A stretch of DNA of 64,000 nucleotides from Rhodoblastus acidophilus (GCF_009720655.1 NZ_WNKS01000016.1:34290-98289); one strand, 5' to 3'. Positions 1 through 10,953 are shown, counted from the stretch's first letter. A program made the numbers and translations. Notes: generated from the letters alone by a model not told the origin.

Positions 1-1035
1 CTCGGCCTTTCCATCGTCAAGCGGCGGCTCGACGCCATGGGCGGCGACATCGCGGTCGAAAGTCCCGCCGCTGGCGCGCTGTTCCGCCTGGGCTGGCCGG
101 TGACGCCGGTCGACCCGGCCGAGGACGTCGCCGAGGCGTCGGACGCCGAGCCGGTTTGCCTCGATGTCACCGACGATTTCGACAGTCTGGCCGTTGCGGC
201 GCGCCATGACCTCGCGGTTCTGGTCTTTCCCTTCGCCGAGGCGCGCGCCAGGACAATGGCGCGGCGGCTCGCGGCCTTGCGCCGGGCGCCGGGACAACCC
301 ATGAAAATCCTGCTGGCGGAGGACAATGCCGTCAACGGCCGGGTATTGGAGAAAATCCTCACCGAGGCGGGCCATGAGGTTCAGGTTGTGGCTGACGGCG
401 AAGCGGCGCTGCTCGCCATGCTGCGCGAAACCTTTGAGGTCGTCGTCCTCGACGTGAACATGCCCCGGCTCGGAGGGATCGAGACGGCGCGCATCTACGC
501 CGCCGCCCGGCCGCGCGGTCGCGCGCCTGTGCTGGCGCTGACCGCCGACGACAGCGCCGAAAGCCGAAAACTCTGCCGCGCCGCCGGCATGGTCGACTGT
601 CTGCGCAAGCCGATCGCGCCCGAAGTTTTACGCGCGGCCATTGAGGCCGTTGCGGCGGCCAAGCCCGGCGCGCCGCGGGAAACCGCGCGCTGCGAAAAAC
701 TCGACCCCGCGACGTTGTCGGCGCTCGACCGGCTGGGCGGCGCCGATTTTGTTCGTGAATTGCTGATCCAGTTCGCCGCCGACGCCGCGCATCTGGTCGA
801 GGACATCCACGCGAGTTTTTCGCGCGGCGACGTCGCTTCGCTCGGCCGCCAGGCCCATGCGCTGGAAAGCATGGCGGGCAACATGGGCGCCGCCGCGCTC
901 GCCCGTCTGTGTCGCGGCTGGCGCGCCATGACCGAAAAGCGCCTCGCTTTGTCGTCGGCGCGCGAAAGCGAGCGGTTGCGGCGCAGGTGGCGCCTGACCC
1001 AGGACGCGCTGGGCCGCGCCCTGGCGCGGATGTAA
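1..1035 (+). CDS. Hybrid sensor histidine kinase, C-terminal part (HATPase end - receiver - Hpt)
   Basis: The gene enters from the left edge. The first codons read GLSIVKRRLDAMGG, the G2-box end of a histidine-kinase ATPase domain. A receiver domain follows from about base 301 (LLAEDN acidic pair, phospho-acceptor Asp in VVLDVNMPR, Lys in CLRKPIAP), then an Hpt domain with the phosphorylatable His in HALESMAGNMG. This order (kinase-REC-Hpt) is that of RpfC/BarA-type phosphorelay kinases. The sensory half is outside the window, so the signal is unknown. No cognate regulator follows directly, although an RpfG-like HD-GYP protein is encoded near 20.2 kb. Confidence 0.9.
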   Translation, partial: LGLSIVKRRLDAMGGDIAVESPAAGALFRLGWPVTPVDPAEDVAEASDAEPVCLDVTDDFDSLAVAARHDLAVLVFPFAEARARTMARRLAALRRAPGQPMKILLAEDNAVNGRVLEKILTEAGHEVQVVADGEAALLAMLRETFEVVVLDVNMPRLGGIETARIYAAARPRGRAPVLALTADDSAESRKLCRAAGMVDCLRKPIAPEVLRAAIEAVAAAKPGAPRETARCEKLDPATLSALDRLGGADFVRELLIQFAADAAHLVEDIHASFSRGDVASLGRQAHALESMAGNMGAAALARLCRGWRAMTEKRLALSSARESERLRRRWRLTQDALGRALARM

Positions 1036-1092
1036 TGGAACCGAATCTCCCCGCCCGCGCTTTTTCGGAGGCTCAGGCAAGGGGTTCGAAAA

Positions 1093-1695
1093 GTGTTTCA
1101 GGCCATTCCCTATTACTGCGTGCTGGCGATCGAATCCGCGCTCAACGTGATCGGCGTGCGGCTCTACGAGGAGCCGCGCCACACCGTCATCGACCATGTG
1201 CAGGACGTGGAAATCCGCCGCTACGCCCCCCGCACCGCCGCCATGGTCGAATTTTCCTCGGGCGTGGTCGACCGCAACGACGCGTTCAGGCTGCTGTTCG
1301 GCTATATCGCCGGCGCGAACGCTGGGAGCGATCGCATCGCCATGACCGCGCCCGTCGAGCTTCAGGGCGAACGGGTCGCCATGACCGCGCCGGTGCAAAT
1401 GTCGAAGGGACGGATGATGTTTTTCCTGCCCGCCGAATATGGCGTGTCCACGGCGCCGCGCCCGCGCGATCCCCGCGTGCAAATCGTCGCGGTTCCCTCG
1501 GAGGAGATCGCGGTCCTGCGCTTCACCGGGCTCGGCGGCGTTTCGCCGCTGCGCCAGAAACAGTTGCTGTCCGGGCTGATCCGGTCGCGGTGGCAGGCCG
1601 TCGGCGAGCCCTTCATGTATTATTACGATGCGCCCTTCGCCCTGCCGTTCCTGCGCAGGAACGAGGCGGCGGTGGTCGTCGAGGAGAGGAACTGA
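1093..1695 (+). CDS. SOUL heme-binding family protein
   Basis: This 200-residue protein starts at GTG. It is a typical SOUL/HBP family member: an N-terminal hydrophobic segment (IPYYCVLAIESALNVIG), then the diagnostic EIRRYAPRTAAMVEF, repeated IAMTAPVE/VAMTAPVQ and FFLPAEYG. SOUL proteins bind heme or other tetrapyrroles, and their physiological role in bacteria is unclear. The hydrophobic start could be an uncleaved anchor. It stands alone between the sensor kinase and a convergent DUF2383 gene, and its stop codon directly touches a palindromic repeat. Confidence 0.88.
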   Translation: MFQAIPYYCVLAIESALNVIGVRLYEEPRHTVIDHVQDVEIRRYAPRTAAMVEFSSGVVDRNDAFRLLFGYIAGANAGSDRIAMTAPVELQGERVAMTAPVQMSKGRMMFFLPAEYGVSTAPRPRDPRVQIVAVPSEEIAVLRFTGLGGVSPLRQKQLLSGLIRSRWQAVGEPFMYYYDAPFALPFLRRNEAAVVVEERN

Positions 1696-1755
1696 CAGGA
1701 TTTCCGAACGATCCGTTCGGAAATCCTGTTCCGCGCGCCCGGAGGATTTTCGCGC
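1696..1755. repeat. Short copy of dispersed palindromic repeat, between convergent genes
   Basis: A perfect 14-bp stem (CAGGATTTCCGAAC at 1696-1709 and its complement at 1715-1728) encloses the loop GATCC. A tail containing GGAGGATTTTCGCGC follows, as in the copies at 8251, 19765 and 38487. It starts one base after the SOUL stop codon and runs up to the stop of the convergent DUF2383 gene. It could serve as a bidirectional terminator. Confidence 0.8.
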
Positions 1756-1756
1756 C

Positions 1757-2191
1757 TCAAGCGGCCCTGTGCATCTGCATGATCGAGATCTTCGCCGCGA
1801 TCTTGCCGCGCTGCGTCGACAACAGATCGACGACATGCTCCGGGAGCGTCGCGGTCTCCAGCGCCTCGTCGTATTTGGCGAGGTTGCGCTCCTCGCCGTC
1901 GATCAGGCCGGGCAGGAGGCCTTCGCCCAGGCCGTCGAACAGCGCGCGGACGTTCGTGATCGCGTGATTCACCACGCTCATGAACGAGCGTTCCGTATCG
2001 GACGGTTCGCCCAGGCGGATCAGCACCTGGTCGATTTCCCCGGCGTTGACGTCATGCAGGGCGACCATGTCGAGAAAGAGCGGCGACAGGCCCTTGCCTT
2101 CGGCATCCACCAGCGCCTCCTCATAACCGTTGCGCGCGTCGATTTCGCTGGTGTGAAGCGATTTCAGCACTTCGAGAGTTTCCTTGTCCAT
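1757..2191 (-). CDS. DUF2383 / PA2169-family four-helix-bundle protein
   Basis: From ATG at 2191 the product is 144 residues, all predicted helix (MDKETLEVLKSLHTSEIDA, then ARNGYEEALVDAEGK). It fits the ferritin-like DUF2383 (PA2169) family, which has conserved Glu/His pairs that might bind metal. The frame stays open 28 codons further upstream, but that segment lacks family similarity, and GCGAGG precedes the ATG at 2191. The function is unknown; in other bacteria the family is linked to stress. The gene is convergent with the SOUL gene. Confidence 0.75.
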   Translation of the reverse strand: MDKETLEVLKSLHTSEIDARNGYEEALVDAEGKGLSPLFLDMVALHDVNAGEIDQVLIRLGEPSDTERSFMSVVNHAITNVRALFDGLGEGLLPGLIDGEERNLAKYDEALETATLPEHVVDLLSTQRGKIAAKISIMQMHRAA

Positions 2192-2393
2192 GAACGCCTC
2201 GCTTGACAATGGCCGCGCGAAAAATTCGGCGCCGCTTTCTGGCGAGGAAACGGCGGCGTGCGGGATTGGTTCCACCGTCTTGCCTGCGCTTCGCGTGAGG
2301 ACCGCGCCGCAACCGGCGCGTGACCCGCGAGGTTCTGGGCGCGGCGGAGCGAAAGCGATGCGCGCGTTTGCGCAAACGTAAGATCGCGGCGCG

Positions 2394-2696
2394 TCAGGCC
2401 GAGGGGCAGAAGGTCTCGTAAAGCACGCCGATCAGCCGCTCGACGCGCGCGTCGGCCAGGGCGTAGCGGATGCTCTGGCCCTCGCGCGTGGGCCGCACCA
2501 GCCCGTCCTTGCGCAACAGCGCGAGGTGCTGCGACACTAGGCTTTGACGGGCGTCAAGCTTTTCCGTGATTTCGCCGACCGAGGCTTCGCCGTCGGCGAG
2601 CAGACACAGGATGCGCAACCGCACGGGATTGGCCAGCGATTTCAAGAATTCGCTCGCCTGTTCGGCAGCGTCGCTCAAAGCGGCGGGATCGCTCAT
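2394..2696 (-). CDS. ArsR-family repressor, BigR/SqrR/YgaV-like (putative persulfide sensor)
   Basis: A 100-residue winged-helix protein (SLANPVRLRILCLLADGE, recognition helix ARQSLVSQHLALLRKDGLV). Two cysteines lie at residues 31 (LRILCLL) and 97 (ETFCPSA), 66 residues apart. Family knowledge places the disulfide/tetrasulfide-forming pair of BigR, SqrR and YgaV at equivalent positions with the same spacing, so a sulfide/persulfide sensor is the best guess. The ATG at 2696 has AAAAGG upstream and gives the family length; starts at 2732 or 2783 would add an unlikely leader. It is divergent from tex. The targets are not obvious here. Confidence 0.8.
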   Translation of the reverse strand: MSDPAALSDAAEQASEFLKSLANPVRLRILCLLADGEASVGEITEKLDARQSLVSQHLALLRKDGLVRPTREGQSIRYALADARVERLIGVLYETFCPSA

Positions 2697-2883
2697 CGCG
2701 CCTTTTGCTTCGTTTTTCTGTGTGCGGGCCATTTTGGCACGTTCCGCCAGCGCAAAAGTCTTGTCAATCGCGTCGGTCGGCATGGCGGGCGCGGAACCGC
2801 CTTTTCCACAGCGCCGGCTTTGACCCGAAGCCCCCCGAGGGGTAAAAGCGCGGCCCGCCCGGACCAACGATCGAGACCTCGCC

Positions 2884-5211
<2,328 letters not shown>

Positions 5212-5321
5212 GGCGCGGTTTTGAACGCGCGTCGCGACTTTTTTGCATCGCGGGGCGTTTTTTCCGGCGCTCTGGGGTGTTCAGGGCTGACTTGGCAAGG
5301 GTTTTTCGGTAAGGCGAGGCG

Positions 5322-6329
5322 ATGAAAAAAGCCGCAGCGCTGGGACTCGTTCTCGGTCTCCTCCTGTTCGCCGCCCTCACGTTCTATGAAGGCGTGGGCG
5401 AAGTGGCGCACGCTTTTGGGCGCATTGGCCTGGTCGGGGCCCTGCTGATCGCCGTCATCCGCTTTGCCCAGACGTTCGGCGCCGCCTTCGCCTGGCGCTT
5501 CATGATCCCGAAACCGCGCCCCGCGCCCTGGATCTTCTGCCAGCTGCGCTGGGTGCGCGAATCCATCAACAATCTGCTGCCCGTGGCTTCGGTCGGCGGC
5601 GACGTCTTTGGCGCCCGTCTGTTGAAAAAACGCCGGGTCGACGGCGGCGTGGCCGCCGCCAGCGTCGTCGTCGATCTGCTGGCGCAGACGGCGACACAAG
5701 CCGTTTTCACCATGATCGGCGTCGTCCTGCTGCTGCGCGCCGGCGTCGAGGCCGATTTGACCCTGGCCGCGGCGGTGGGCGCTATCATCATGGTCCCCGC
5801 CATCGCCGGGTTCTGGCTGGCGCCGCGCCTGCTGTCGATGGGATGGATCGATCGGCTCGCGCAAAAGATCGAGGCGCAGACCGGCTGGCCGTCCGTGGTC
5901 GGTCTGCCGGCGCTTCGACAAGGGCTCGACGTCATCCTGCGCAACCGCGCCGGTCTCGCCCGCGCCCTGGCCATCCACATGACCATCTGGTTCGTCGGCG
6001 CGCTGGAGATTTATTTCGCGCTGCAGTTCCTGGGCGATCAGCGCTCCTTCGCCACGGCCATCACCATCGAGAGCCTCGGCCATGCGGTCAAGGCGGCGGG
6101 CTTCCTCATTCCCGGCGCCTGGGGCGTGCAGGAGGGCGGATTCATCGCTTTGTGCGCCGCGTTCGGCATCGGTTCGCCCAACGCCATCGCGCTGTCGCTG
6201 ATCAAGCGCATTCCCGATCTCATCTGCGGCGCGCCCGGCCTCGCCCTGTGGCGCCGCCTGGAGGGCGAAAGCCTGTTTGCGACGGTTTTGCGCGCGAAAC
6301 GGCCGGCGGAGGAAGCCGGACGTGCTTGA
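5322..6329 (+). CDS. hpnL: HpnL-like lysylphosphatidylglycerol synthase-type membrane protein
   Basis: A 335-residue integral membrane protein with about eight hydrophobic segments, beginning LGLVLGLLLFAALTFYEG. It belongs to the LPG-synthase/glycosyltransferase-2-associated membrane family (YbhN/HpnL). The motif NNLLPVASVGGDVFGARLL and the segment GAWGVQEGGFIALCAAFG are typical. The neighbours hpnM and hpnI make the hopanoid-associated HpnL the preferred name. Its stop overlaps the GTG of hpnM by 8 bases, so the genes are probably translationally coupled. The role of HpnL in hopanoid-lipid handling is inferred from context. Confidence 0.85.
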   Translation: MKKAAALGLVLGLLLFAALTFYEGVGEVAHAFGRIGLVGALLIAVIRFAQTFGAAFAWRFMIPKPRPAPWIFCQLRWVRESINNLLPVASVGGDVFGARLLKKRRVDGGVAAASVVVDLLAQTATQAVFTMIGVVLLLRAGVEADLTLAAAVGAIIMVPAIAGFWLAPRLLSMGWIDRLAQKIEAQTGWPSVVGLPALRQGLDVILRNRAGLARALAIHMTIWFVGALEIYFALQFLGDQRSFATAITIESLGHAVKAAGFLIPGAWGVQEGGFIALCAAFGIGSPNAIALSLIKRIPDLICGAPGLALWRRLEGESLFATVLRAKRPAEEAGRA

Positions 6330-6897
6330 TCGCCGGATCTTTTTGGGGCTGCTGGCGGGATTGCCGGCTTTTGCCGCCCATGCGTCCGACGCGGACGCCG
6401 CCGTCGCTGTCGTGCAGAAACTGCAGGACAGCCAGACCGACCTGCTGAGCCGGGCGTCGAAAATGACCTTGCAGCAGCGTTTCGACGCGCTGCGCCCGGC
6501 GCTGGGCGCCGCCTTCGATCTGGACGGCATGGCGAAGCTTGCGTATGGGCCGGGTTTTGACGGCCTGCCCGACCGCGCCGACTGGACGCAAAGTTTTGGC
6601 GATTACGTCGCCGCCACTTACGCGCAAAGGTTCGAGTTCGTCGAGGCCAAGGGCTTTGAGCGCGACGCCAAGGTGGAACCGCGCGACGGCGCGCTGGTGG
6701 TCAGCACCCGGATGATCCCCCTCAAGGGGGAGCCGATGCCGATCGATTATGTGGTGAAGGCTACGCCACAAGGTTGGCGCATTGCCGATATATTGGCCAA
6801 CGGCTCGATATCGGAGCTCACCCAATGGCGCCGCGCGTTAAAAGGTCTGGCGCTGAAGGATCTGCGCCAACGCGTCGCCAGCCTGCTGGGGCGCTAG
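6322..6897 (+). CDS. hpnM: HpnM, MlaC/Ttg2D-type periplasmic lipid-binding protein
   Basis: Starting at GTG 6322 (VLDRRIFLGLLAGLPAFAAHA) the product is 191 residues with a signal peptide and the MlaC/Ttg2 fold (KMTLQQRFDALRPALGAAFD, VDYVVK-like IDYVVKATPQGWRIADIL). MlaC proteins shuttle lipids between membranes; HpnM is the hopanoid-cluster member of that family. A longer frame from 6277 would run inside hpnL and would add an Arg-rich leader, so the GTG is preferred. It lies between hpnL and hpnI. Confidence 0.87.
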   Translation: MLDRRIFLGLLAGLPAFAAHASDADAAVAVVQKLQDSQTDLLSRASKMTLQQRFDALRPALGAAFDLDGMAKLAYGPGFDGLPDRADWTQSFGDYVAATYAQRFEFVEAKGFERDAKVEPRDGALVVSTRMIPLKGEPMPIDYVVKATPQGWRIADILANGSISELTQWRRALKGLALKDLRQRVASLLGR

Positions 6898-6954
6898 GGC
6901 AGGATCCCCAAGAGTGGGCGCGGGTTCACGCGCTCCACTTTGAAAGGAATCAGC

Positions 6955-8181
6955 ATGCTGACCGGACTGGAGGCAGGCGATCTGTTCGACGCCTCGCTGC
7001 CGCTCTCTGCCCTGTATCTTTTGGCGTTTGCGTCCTGCCTCTACACGGTGCTGGCGGTTTTCGCGGTGCGGCGATTTTTTCCGCGCGCCCATCGCGCCGC
7101 CGCGCCGAACATCGCGCCGAGCGTCACCGTCCTGAAACCGCTTTACGGCGCCGAGCCGGGTTTGCGGGAGCATCTGCTGACCTTTTGCCGGCAGGATTTT
7201 GCTGGTCCTGTGCATATCCTGTTCGGGGTCCACAGCGCGGCCGATCCGGCGGCGGCGGTCGCGCGGCGCATTGTCGAGGCCGTGCGCGCCGGCGAGATCG
7301 AGGGCGCGCCCGCCGGGCTCACGGCGGAGCTGGTGATTGACCCGGCGCGCCATGGCGGCAATGGCAAGGTCGACAGTCTCATCAACATGTCCGGCGCCAT
7401 CGCCGGCGAGGTGGTGGTGCTGGCCGACAGCGACATCATCGTCGCCCCGGATTACCTCAACCGTCTGACGGCGGCGCTGGAGGGGGAGGGCGTGGGCGCC
7501 GTCACCTGTCTTTACCGCGGCGTTCCCATGACCGGCTTCTGGGCGCGGCTGTGCGCCATGGGCGTGGATTACGCCTTTCTGCCCAATGTCGCCACGGGGC
7601 TGGCGCTCAAGCTGGCGAAACCCTGCATCGGCGCCACCATCGCCCTGCGCCGCGAGGTTTTGGAGGGGATCGGCGGGTTTGCGCCTCTCAAGGACCAGTT
7701 GGCTGACGATTTCGTGCTCGGCGCCTTGGTGCGCGGGCTCGGGTTGAACGTGGTGGTGGCGGATTTCGCCGTGCTCCACGCCCATGGCGAGCGCGGCTTT
7801 TCGGATCTGTGGCGCCAGGAAATCCGCTGGGCGCGCACCATCCGCTCGCTCGATCCCGCCGGCTATTTCGGCACGCTTGTCACCCATCCCGTCGGCTGGG
7901 GTGTGTTGGCCTTCGCCTTCCATCCGTTCGGCGCCGGCGCGACCGCGCTGCTGCTCGCCGGACTGCTGTGCCGCCGCATGCTGCAGGACGCGGTCGACAC
8001 AAGGTTTTCCGGAGAAGCCCACCCGCGCGGGCTGCTTCCGTTTCGCGATCTGTTGGGCTTCTGCGTGTTCTGGGCGAGTTTTTGGCCGGGTCATCTGCGC
8101 TGGCGCGGCCATGATTTCGACTTGCGCGACGACGGCGTGATGACCCCGGTCGAGGACGAGCGCGCTGAAGTGGCGGGGTGA
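6955..8181 (+). CDS. hpnI: HpnI, hopanoid glycosyltransferase (ceramide glucosyltransferase-like, GT21)
   Basis: A 408-residue GT2/GT21-type enzyme with N-terminal and C-terminal membrane segments. It has VTVLKPLYGAEPGLREHL, VVVLADSDIIVAPDYL (DxD-like) and the (Q/R)xxRW motif in EIRWARTIRSLD. HpnI transfers an N-acetylglucosamine to bacteriohopanetetrol in the glucosaminyl-BHT/cyclitol-ether branch. AAAGGA lies six bases before the ATG at 6955, which decides against the TTG at 6940. Together with hpnL and hpnM it forms a hopanoid operon; squalene-hopene cyclase is not in the window. Confidence 0.9.
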   Translation: MLTGLEAGDLFDASLPLSALYLLAFASCLYTVLAVFAVRRFFPRAHRAAAPNIAPSVTVLKPLYGAEPGLREHLLTFCRQDFAGPVHILFGVHSAADPAAAVARRIVEAVRAGEIEGAPAGLTAELVIDPARHGGNGKVDSLINMSGAIAGEVVVLADSDIIVAPDYLNRLTAALEGEGVGAVTCLYRGVPMTGFWARLCAMGVDYAFLPNVATGLALKLAKPCIGATIALRREVLEGIGGFAPLKDQLADDFVLGALVRGLGLNVVVADFAVLHAHGERGFSDLWRQEIRWARTIRSLDPAGYFGTLVTHPVGWGVLAFAFHPFGAGATALLLAGLLCRRMLQDAVDTRFSGEAHPRGLLPFRDLLGFCVFWASFWPGHLRWRGHDFDLRDDGVMTPVEDERAEVAG

Positions 8182-8250
8182 GCGCGCCCGGGGTTTTGGC
8201 GTGGGCTTTGCGCGGACTTGCGTTTAGGGGCGCGTGAGGTTTTGGACGTC

Positions 8251-8379
8251 TGATACGATTTCCGAAGGATCAGTTCGGAAATCGTATTCCGCTCGCGCGG
8301 CAATCCGCCCTTTGCCTGGAGGATTTCCGCGCGATTTCGTTTTCGCGGATCGCGAAGCGATCTTGCGGAAACCGTATGA
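8251..8379. repeat. 129-bp MITE-like repeat, copy 1
   Basis: A 129-bp unit beginning TGATACGATTTCCG and ending CGGAAACCGTATGA, i.e. 14-bp imperfect terminal inverted repeats. Inside are a 14-bp-arm hairpin (8253-8266 with 8274-8287) and a second one, GATCGC-GAA-GCGATC. By eye it differs from the copy at 19765-19893 at only about six positions and has the same length. It carries no coding potential of its own. Confidence 0.85.
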
Positions 8380-8436
8380 TTCGATTTCCGAAGGATCAGT
8401 TCGGAAATCGTATTCCGCTCGCGCGGCAATCCGCCC
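8380..8436. repeat. Truncated second copy of the 129-bp repeat in tandem
   Basis: Directly after the first copy the sequence repeats CGATTTCCGAAGGATCAG and continues to GCGCGGCAATCCGCCC, then diverges. It is in direct orientation and represents roughly the first 55 bases of the unit. The 11-bp arms of the hairpin (8382-8392 with 8400-8410) are kept. Confidence 0.75.
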
Positions 8437-8631
8437 ACTGCGCCGCCCGCAAAAAAAAACCCCCCGCGGCATCGGCCAACAGGCTCCCGCGGCCAAAAGA
8501 ACTCGCGTTTCCTGGCGGTGTCGCGCAGAATGAAAAAATCGCGCCGTGAGCCGCGCTGACCCATTGATGAAATCCTGGTCTCCTCCAGGGGACTCCAGGA
8601 TCGGGGGATCGCAAACGGATCGCCCATCGGC

Positions 8632-8757
8632 GGGGGGCGTGCGGCGGTGTTGAAACGGCCCTCGCCATCGAACACGGCAACAGGCTGAAAACCATATTTT
8701 TCGTAATGCGCGTTGAACAATCGCAATGTCTGGCCATCCGCCACCTTGGGTTGAATA
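8632..8757 (-). pseudogene. Fragment of an IS1380-family transposase
   Basis: Read on the minus strand this stretch encodes VADGQTLRLFNAHYEKYGFQ followed by PVAVFDGEGRF, which matches the conserved block of IS1380-family transposases (GGQQLRLFNAHYDEYGFQP type). Nothing recognisable of the rest of the transposase is present on either side, and no terminal repeats are seen. The remainder of the 8182-8815 spacer holds the repeats above and no gene that I can support. Confidence 0.7.
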
Positions 8758-8815
8758 ATGCCGGACAGAATTCCGTCCGATATCGTCCCCGCGACAAGCC
8801 GCTCAGGAGAGTGCC

Positions 8816-10576
8816 ATGTGCCGTGCCTGCGTCAGTCATCTGATCACCAATGCTTTGAATTTCGGATTGCAGGCCGCGACGCCCAGCCGGCGCCAGTTCA
8901 TGGCCTATGGCGCGGGCGCGGCGGCGCTCACGATGGCTGCGAGCCGCGCCGCCTTTGCGGCCGACAGCGGCGCCGACACGATCTTCAGGAATGGAACGAT
9001 CCTCCCGATGGCCGGGCCCCATCATGCGGTCGAGGCGATCGCCGTCGGCGGCGGCGGCAAGATTCTCGCGGTCGGGTCTGACGCCGAGATCGCCGGCCTC
9101 AAGACCAGCGCGACCAAGATCGTCGATCTGCAAGGGCGCACGCTGCTGCCGGGATTCGTCGATCCGCATCATCACACCTGCGGCGCGGCGCTGTTCGCGG
9201 AACTGCTCACGGATGTCGGCTACACCAAATATCCGACGCGCGCGGCGCTGACCGAGGCGCTGCGGGCGATGGCGGCGAAGACCCCGCCCGGCCAATGGAT
9301 CATCGGCTGCAATTTCGACAATCTGCTGCAGGGCGGCGATTTCTCGATGACGGAGCTGGACGCGATCTCCACGGATCATCCGATCTTCATCTGGTATGTG
9401 AACATGCACGACGCCGCAGCGAATGCGGCGGCGTTCCGGCTCGCCAAGATTCCCGACGACGTCGGCGTTCTGCCCGGCGGCGGGCATTTCGGCCGCGGTC
9501 CCGACGGCAAGTTCAACGGCCTCGTTTACGAGGAGCCGGCGATGCTGAAATTCGTCATGCTCGCCGTGCCGCCGATCACGCCGCAACTCGTCGGCAAGGC
9601 GCTGGTCGACTATACCAGGCAGGTCGCTGCGGCCGGCAACACGACCTTGCACGAGCCGGGCACGATCATGCCGGAATGGGTCGAGTCGCTCGCAAAGCTG
9701 TCGAATTCCCTGTCGATCCGCATGAGCGCGAGCCTGATGGCCGACGCGATCGAGGCGAGCAAGGCGTTCGCGGCGCTGGGCGTGGGCGCAAGGGCGACGC
9801 ATTTCCCCAACAGCCGCTTCTCGCTCTACGGCATCAAAATCGTCGGCGACGGGTCGAACCAGACCGAAACAGGCGCGCAGACCAGGCCCTATCTCAAAAG
9901 CGCGTCGAAGGGCGCGACCAATTTCTCAGCCGCCGAATTCAAGCAGATGTGCGCGGCGGCGAAGGCGGTCGGCTGGCCCATTCAAATCCATTGCAACGGC
10001 GACGCCACGATCGACGATGCGCTGAATGCGATCGAAGCGGTTTATGGCGCGCATTCGTCGCATGGCGTCAACCGGATCGAGCATTCGACCATGGCGCGTC
10101 CTGACCAGATCGCGCGCATGAAGGCGCTCGGCGTCCAGCCGAGTTTTCTCATGAACCACGTCTTCCTCTATGGCGCGGCCTATCGCGATCAGTTGTTCGG
10201 GCCGGAACGCGCCGCGTTCATGGATCCGGCGGCCGCTTGCGTTCACGAAGGCGTGCCGTTCACGCTGCACACCGACGCGCCCTGTTCGCCCGTGGGTCCG
10301 CTGCGCCTGATCCAGGCGGCGGTGACCCGCCGGTGCGAGATCGACAAGTCGATCGTCGGCCACGCGCAGGCGATTTCGGTCGCGCACGCCCTCAAGGCGA
10401 CGACCATCGACGCCGCCCGTCAGATCGGACTGGGCGACACGATCGGCTCGCTCGAAAAGGGCAAGGAAGGCGATCTCGTCATCCTCGAAAGCGATCCGTT
10501 CAAGGTCGATCCCGACACAATCATGGCGATCAAGGTCAGCGAGACCTGGGTCGGCGGCGCGAAGATGTTTGGGTGA
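8816..10576 (+). CDS. Tat-exported YtcJ-like amidohydrolase (amidohydrolase family 3)
   Basis: A 586-residue protein. An N-terminal twin-arginine signal (SRRQFM at residues 24-29, then a hydrophobic AYGAGAAALTMAASRAAFA) predicts export to the periplasm. The mature part is a metal-dependent amidohydrolase of the YtcJ/NfdA type: GRTLLPGFVDPHHHTCG with the metal-binding His cluster, IQIHCNGDATIDDAL, and HTDAPCSP near the end. Members hydrolyse amides, formamides or cyclic ureas; the substrate cannot be read from sequence. It stands alone with no partner genes. GGAG precedes the start, and the region upstream contains IS and repeat debris. Confidence 0.88.
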   Translation: MCRACVSHLITNALNFGLQAATPSRRQFMAYGAGAAALTMAASRAAFAADSGADTIFRNGTILPMAGPHHAVEAIAVGGGGKILAVGSDAEIAGLKTSATKIVDLQGRTLLPGFVDPHHHTCGAALFAELLTDVGYTKYPTRAALTEALRAMAAKTPPGQWIIGCNFDNLLQGGDFSMTELDAISTDHPIFIWYVNMHDAAANAAAFRLAKIPDDVGVLPGGGHFGRGPDGKFNGLVYEEPAMLKFVMLAVPPITPQLVGKALVDYTRQVAAAGNTTLHEPGTIMPEWVESLAKLSNSLSIRMSASLMADAIEASKAFAALGVGARATHFPNSRFSLYGIKIVGDGSNQTETGAQTRPYLKSASKGATNFSAAEFKQMCAAAKAVGWPIQIHCNGDATIDDALNAIEAVYGAHSSHGVNRIEHSTMARPDQIARMKALGVQPSFLMNHVFLYGAAYRDQLFGPERAAFMDPAAACVHEGVPFTLHTDAPCSPVGPLRLIQAAVTRRCEIDKSIVGHAQAISVAHALKATTIDAARQIGLGDTIGSLEKGKEGDLVILESDPFKVDPDTIMAIKVSETWVGGAKMFG

Positions 10577-10937
10577 CCGGCCCGCTGGCGAGTTGCGGGC
10601 CGCTTTGGCGAACGTCCGCTGTCCGCCGGTTCCTGATGAAGCCGCTCGAACGGGATGGTCTTGTTTTGATCTTGTCTTGAAGGCTGGTGAGAGCGGGTTT
10701 TTGGGAAATTTCCCGCTCTGGTTGAAATTCAGTCGCGCAAAATCGCGCAAAACCGACGAATTTGTGCAAAAAACACGCGATTTCTCGCGAAAAATGCGCG
10801 ATTTTCGCGTCTGCACGTTGCGGGTTGTGGACGGGGCGCTGGGCGTGAACAGTGTTCGGCGCGCGGCCTTCCGGGCGGCGGACGGTGACTTATCGTTTTA
10901 ATACATAGACTTGCGGGGGAGTCGTGATTTCGGTCGA

Positions 10938-10953
10938 TGTTTCACGTGAAAAC
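10938..10953. other. parS-like centromere site (14 of 16 match)
   Basis: TGTTTCACGTGAAAAC contains the perfect 12-bp palindrome TTTCACGTGAAA. The ParB-binding consensus is TGTTTCACGTGAAACA, so 14 of 16 bases match and the last two are swapped. In many bacteria parS sites cluster within some tens of kb of the origin, but no parAB, gidA/gidB or dnaA is in this window. One near-match alone does not prove function. Confidence 0.45.

Noticed and set aside
8251..8500. Repeat-derived peptides (SEGSVRKSYSARAAIRP type)
   Set aside because: They recur only because the DNA repeat recurs; there is no start context and no independent conservation.
8396..9802. Minus-strand frame opposite the amidohydrolase
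   Set aside because: Antisense shadow. Only the short IS1380-like block in a different minus-strand frame (8632-8757) has recognisable homology.
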